From Bacteroidetes bacterium 4572_114 (lineage in GTDB: Bacteria; Bacteroidota; Bacteroidia; Bacteroidales; 4484-276), in the NCBI GenBank assembly GCA_002254335.1, contig NIVA01000127.1, positions 1 through 8,219 on the forward strand: a stretch of DNA of 8,219 nucleotides. Reading direction: 5' to 3'. Under the pieces are notes generated by a model. It saw only the letters and a program-made list of their open reading frames with translations, was not told the DNA's origin and made no database searches. The translations under genes were made by a program, and so were the position numbers. This document shows, piece after piece, positions 5,909 through 8,219 of this stretch (its first letter is position 1; every line of letters starts with the position of its first letter).

Positions 5909-7129
5909 ATGCTTGTCCATGAAGGTGATGAGGTCAAGGCCGGCACATTGCTATTTTATGACAAATACCGGGAAAATATTAAATTCTCTTCGCCCGTCAG
6001 TGGCATCATTAAAGAGATTAAAAGGGGGGCCAAACGTGTGCTTTTAGAGATCAAGATTGAAGCTGGTGCATCACAAGAGTTTGTCGATTTCGGTGCAGCC
6101 CCCCCCAACACATTAAACCGTGAAAACATCATCGAAAAGCTCCTCGAAAGCGGGATTTGGCCTGTCATCAGGCAGAGGCCATACACTGTTATCGCCAATC
6201 CGAAAGATGACCCAAAAGCTATTTTCATCTCTGCATTCGACACAAGCCCGATGGCACCCGATTTCGACCTGATAGTACATGGCCAGGGCGACGCTTTCCA
6301 GGCCGGCCTGGACGCATTAAAAAAACTGACTTCCGGAAAAATCCACCTAGACCTCGCAGCCGGTGTTACAGCTTCCAAAGTCTTTACCAATTCAAAAGAT
6401 GTTCAGATCAATTATTTTAAAGGCCCTCATCCATCAGGAAACCCGGGTCCGCAAATCAATAAAATTGATCCCATTAATAAAGGTGAAATAATCTGGCACC
6501 TCAGGCCACAGGAAGTTTTGACAATCGGAAAGCTTTTCATAGAAGGTAAATTTAATGCAGAACGGGTTATTGCCCTTACCGGTTCCGAAATTTTAAAGCC
6601 CAAGTACTACAAAACCAAAATTGGCGCTTCAATCAAAAACCTGATAAAAGATAATGTTACCAACAGTAAATTACGGTTTATCAGCGGGAACGTGCTCACA
6701 GGCAAAAAAATCGCAAATGATGGTTATGTGGGCTTTTACGATTCGCAAATATCCGTAATCCCCGAAGGTGATTATTACGAACTTTTTGGCTGGGCCTTGC
6801 CAGGTTTCGGAAAGTTCAGTTTCTCTAAATCCTTCCCCACCTTTTTATACCCAAAACAAAAAAAGTACCGCCTCGATACAAACTACCATGGTGGCTACAG
6901 GGCATTTGTAATGACCGGTGAAATGGAAAAAGTTTTTCCATTCGACATTTACCCCATGCAACTTATCAAGGCTATAATGATTGAAGATATTGATGCCATG
7001 GAAAACCTCGGCATTTACGAAATAGATGAGGAGGATTTTGCACTCTGCGAATATATCGACACATCAAAAACCGAAATCCAGTCCATCGTTAGAAAAGGTT
7101 TGGACATGTTGAGAAAGGAAATGAGCTAA
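5909..7129 (+). CDS. nqrA: Na+-translocating NADH:quinone reductase subunit A, N-terminus missing
   Basis: NqrA is the peripheral cytoplasmic subunit of Na+-NQR, which couples NADH oxidation by quinone to Na+ export. The 406-residue frame shows VHEGDEVKAGTLLFYDKY at the start, the lipoyl-like PVSGIIKEIKRGAKR turn at 29-43, the family motif GPHPSGNPGPQI at 162-173, and the typical end EIDEEDFALCEYID at 371-384. Family members are usually about 445-450 residues. Recognisable NqrA sequence continues in frame upstream (ETPDFGGVFPK directly before Met5909), but no ATG, GTG or TTG is available and a TGA sits at 5861-5863. The usual first 30 or so residues are absent from all frames nearby. An ATGTCAAAGATT at 5812 resembles a Bacteroidota NqrA start but is in another frame and stops after nine codons. 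The gene may be 5'-truncated or a pseudogene, or the sequence may contain a junction error. The identity is secure; the start is not. Confidence 0.88.
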   Translation: MLVHEGDEVKAGTLLFYDKYRENIKFSSPVSGIIKEIKRGAKRVLLEIKIEAGASQEFVDFGAAPPNTLNRENIIEKLLESGIWPVIRQRPYTVIANPKDDPKAIFISAFDTSPMAPDFDLIVHGQGDAFQAGLDALKKLTSGKIHLDLAAGVTASKVFTNSKDVQINYFKGPHPSGNPGPQINKIDPINKGEIIWHLRPQEVLTIGKLFIEGKFNAERVIALTGSEILKPKYYKTKIGASIKNLIKDNVTNSKLRFISGNVLTGKKIANDGYVGFYDSQISVIPEGDYYELFGWALPGFGKFSFSKSFPTFLYPKQKKYRLDTNYHGGYRAFVMTGEMEKVFPFDIYPMQLIKAIMIEDIDAMENLGIYEIDEEDFALCEYIDTSKTEIQSIVRKGLDMLRKEMS

Positions 7130-7132
7130 GAA

Positions 7133-7164
7133 TGGAATGATGGAATAGTGGAAAAATGGGATAA
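7133..7164. repeat. Four tandem 8-bp units between nqrA and nqrB
   Basis: Right after the nqrA stop come TGGAATGA, TGGAATAG, TGGAAAAA and TGGGATAA, a clear period-8 array of a TGGAATRR unit. It lies inside the 74-bp gap of what should be one transcript. Similar short purine-rich arrays occur in intergenic DNA of Bacteroidota; function is unknown, and slippage-generated filler is the simplest reading. Confidence 0.6.
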
Positions 7165-7167
7165 TAC

Positions 7168-7184
7168 TTTAAATTGAATTTAAA
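7168..7184. repeat. 17-bp perfect palindrome before nqrB
   Basis: TTTAAATT and AATTTAAA flank a single G (7176), a perfect inverted repeat ending 19 bp before the nqrB ATG. The one-base centre makes it a poor RNA hairpin but a possible protein site. Its A/T-only composition makes chance origin plausible. Confidence 0.4.
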
Positions 7185-7203
7185 TTAATCAGATAATATA
7201 AAA

Positions 7204-8219
7204 ATGAGTGCGTTAAGAAAAATAGTTGATAATATCAAGCCGCAATTTGAGAAGGGCGGGAGGTTCGAATATTTGTATTCAACATTCGAGGCTTTCGAAT
7301 CTTTTTTATTTGTGTCGAATGCAACTACAAAATCGGGCAGCCATATACGGGACGTTATCGACATGAAACGTACGATGAGCGTGGTGGTAATCGCCCTCGT
7401 GCCGGCTTTGTTGTTTGGTATGTGGAACACCGGCTACCAACATTACCTGTCGCTTGGCGAAGCTTCAACACTCTGGCAAAACTTTTGGTTTGGCATTGTA
7501 AAAGTCTTCCCGATACTGGTGGTTTCGTATGTTGTAGGCCTGGGCATTGAATTTGCCTTTGCCCAGATGAGGGGCCACGAGGTAAACGAAGGGTTCCTGG
7601 TTTCAGGTTTCCTCATCCCGTTAATCGTACCACCGGACACACCATTATGGATGGTGGCCATTGCAACCGCTTTTGCAGTAGTAATTGGCAAAGAGGTTTT
7701 TGGCGGTACAGGGATGAACATTTTAAACCCGGCATTATTGGCACGTGCTTTCCTCTTTTTCGCCTACCCGCAGGATATGTCGGGCGATAAAGTTTGGATT
7801 GCCGAAAAAGCCGATGCATTTTCAGGGGCAACACCCCTCGGCAATTTATTGGTTGGCGAACCGGTTAGTTCATTGCCCAGTGCTGCTGATATGTTTTGGG
7901 GGATCATCCCCGGCTCGGTTGGCGAAACCTCCACCTTCCTGATATTGTTGGGCGCTGTGATGCTGATCTTTACAGGAATTGGCAGCTGGCGCGTAATGCT
8001 TTCGGTATTCTTAGGCGGCTTTGGCCTCGCAGGGTTTTTTTGGATACTTGCCAACTACGCCGGTGTTGACAATGCTTATATGGGCATCCCCCCTTACTAT
8101 CATCTTATCATGGGCGGGTTTGCATTTGGGGCGGTATTTATGGCCACCGATCCGGTGAGCGCCTCACAAACCAATAAAGGTAAATGGATTTATGGAATAC
8201 TTATCGGGGTGCTGGCAGT
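7204..8219 (+). CDS. nqrB: Na+-translocating NADH:quinone reductase subunit B, 3' end beyond the window
   Basis: NqrB is an integral membrane subunit of Na+-NQR that carries covalently bound FMN and takes part in Na+ translocation. The frame opens at ATG 7204 (MSALRKIVDNIKPQFEKGG) and stays open to the window edge, 338 codons plus two bases. It includes several hydrophobic segments (for example about 58-74, 98-118, 131-143, 148-161, 244-260, 265-283, 302-313). Family markers are GHEVNEGFLVSGFLIPL at 124-140, KEVFGGTGMNILNPAL at 163-178 and the flavinylation motif SGATPL, in which Thr210 should hold FMN by a phosphoester bond. ATDPVSA follows at 314-320. The long N-terminal extension and these motifs favour NqrB over the related RnfD. 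It lies 74 bp after nqrA in the normal order; nqrC-F should follow to the right. Confidence 0.95.
   Translation, partial: MSALRKIVDNIKPQFEKGGRFEYLYSTFEAFESFLFVSNATTKSGSHIRDVIDMKRTMSVVVIALVPALLFGMWNTGYQHYLSLGEASTLWQNFWFGIVKVFPILVVSYVVGLGIEFAFAQMRGHEVNEGFLVSGFLIPLIVPPDTPLWMVAIATAFAVVIGKEVFGGTGMNILNPALLARAFLFFAYPQDMSGDKVWIAEKADAFSGATPLGNLLVGEPVSSLPSAADMFWGIIPGSVGETSTFLILLGAVMLIFTGIGSWRVMLSVFLGGFGLAGFFWILANYAGVDNAYMGIPPYYHLIMGGFAFGAVFMATDPVSASQTNKGKWIYGILIGVLA

Noticed and set aside
5956..6390. 144-codon minus-strand open frame opposite nqrA
   Set aside because: Antisense to conserved NqrA motifs; no family resemblance.

Overview
The window looks like chromosomal DNA of a Bacteroidota bacterium, probably from the Bacteroidales/Marinilabiliales side. 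Three things support this: a secreted protein with a C-terminal type IX secretion (T9SS) sorting domain, a single-pass protein with three PASTA repeats next to an RluA/RluD-type pseudouridine synthase, and Na+-NQR subunits of the Bacteroidota type. Start codons lack clear Shine-Dalgarno sequences, and intergenic DNA is AT-rich and repeat-bearing, as expected for that phylum. The placement is inferred from protein character, not from a database search.

Layout. Positions 1-138 are a leader with a perfect 15-bp inverted repeat whose arms are operator-like palindromes. Next is larB (139-888, +), the first enzyme of nickel-pincer cofactor synthesis. It converges on a tightly packed minus-strand unit, transcribed from right to left: PASTA membrane protein (5037-4186), T9SS cargo protein (4186-2015, sharing one base with the PASTA stop), then the RluD-like pseudouridine synthase (2011-977, starting three bases after the cargo stop). 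Then comes about 870 bp of AT-rich DNA without a recognisable gene (5038-5908), holding palindromes and remnants of simple repeats. The right end carries nqrA (5909-7129, +) and nqrB (from 7204, + and cut by the window edge), the start of a Na+-translocating NADH:quinone reductase operon.

The most notable feature is the 5' end of nqrA. Recognisable NqrA sequence begins in mid-domain. In-frame homology reaches back about 12 codons before the first ATG and then meets an in-frame TGA at 5861-5863. The usual N-terminal 30 or so residues, with their Lys-Lys-Gly-Leu-Asp-like motif, are not found in any frame upstream. The gene is therefore decapitated, rearranged or wrongly assembled here, although the remainder is intact and nqrB follows normally.

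I do not see a new defence system, CRISPR array, RNA gene or intact mobile element. The protein genes are mostly ordinary. The second-look items are the nqrA start, the palindromic larB leader, the 61-bp symmetric palindrome at 5248-5308, the period-8 repeat between nqrA and nqrB, and the cargo gene wedged between the PASTA and rluD genes.
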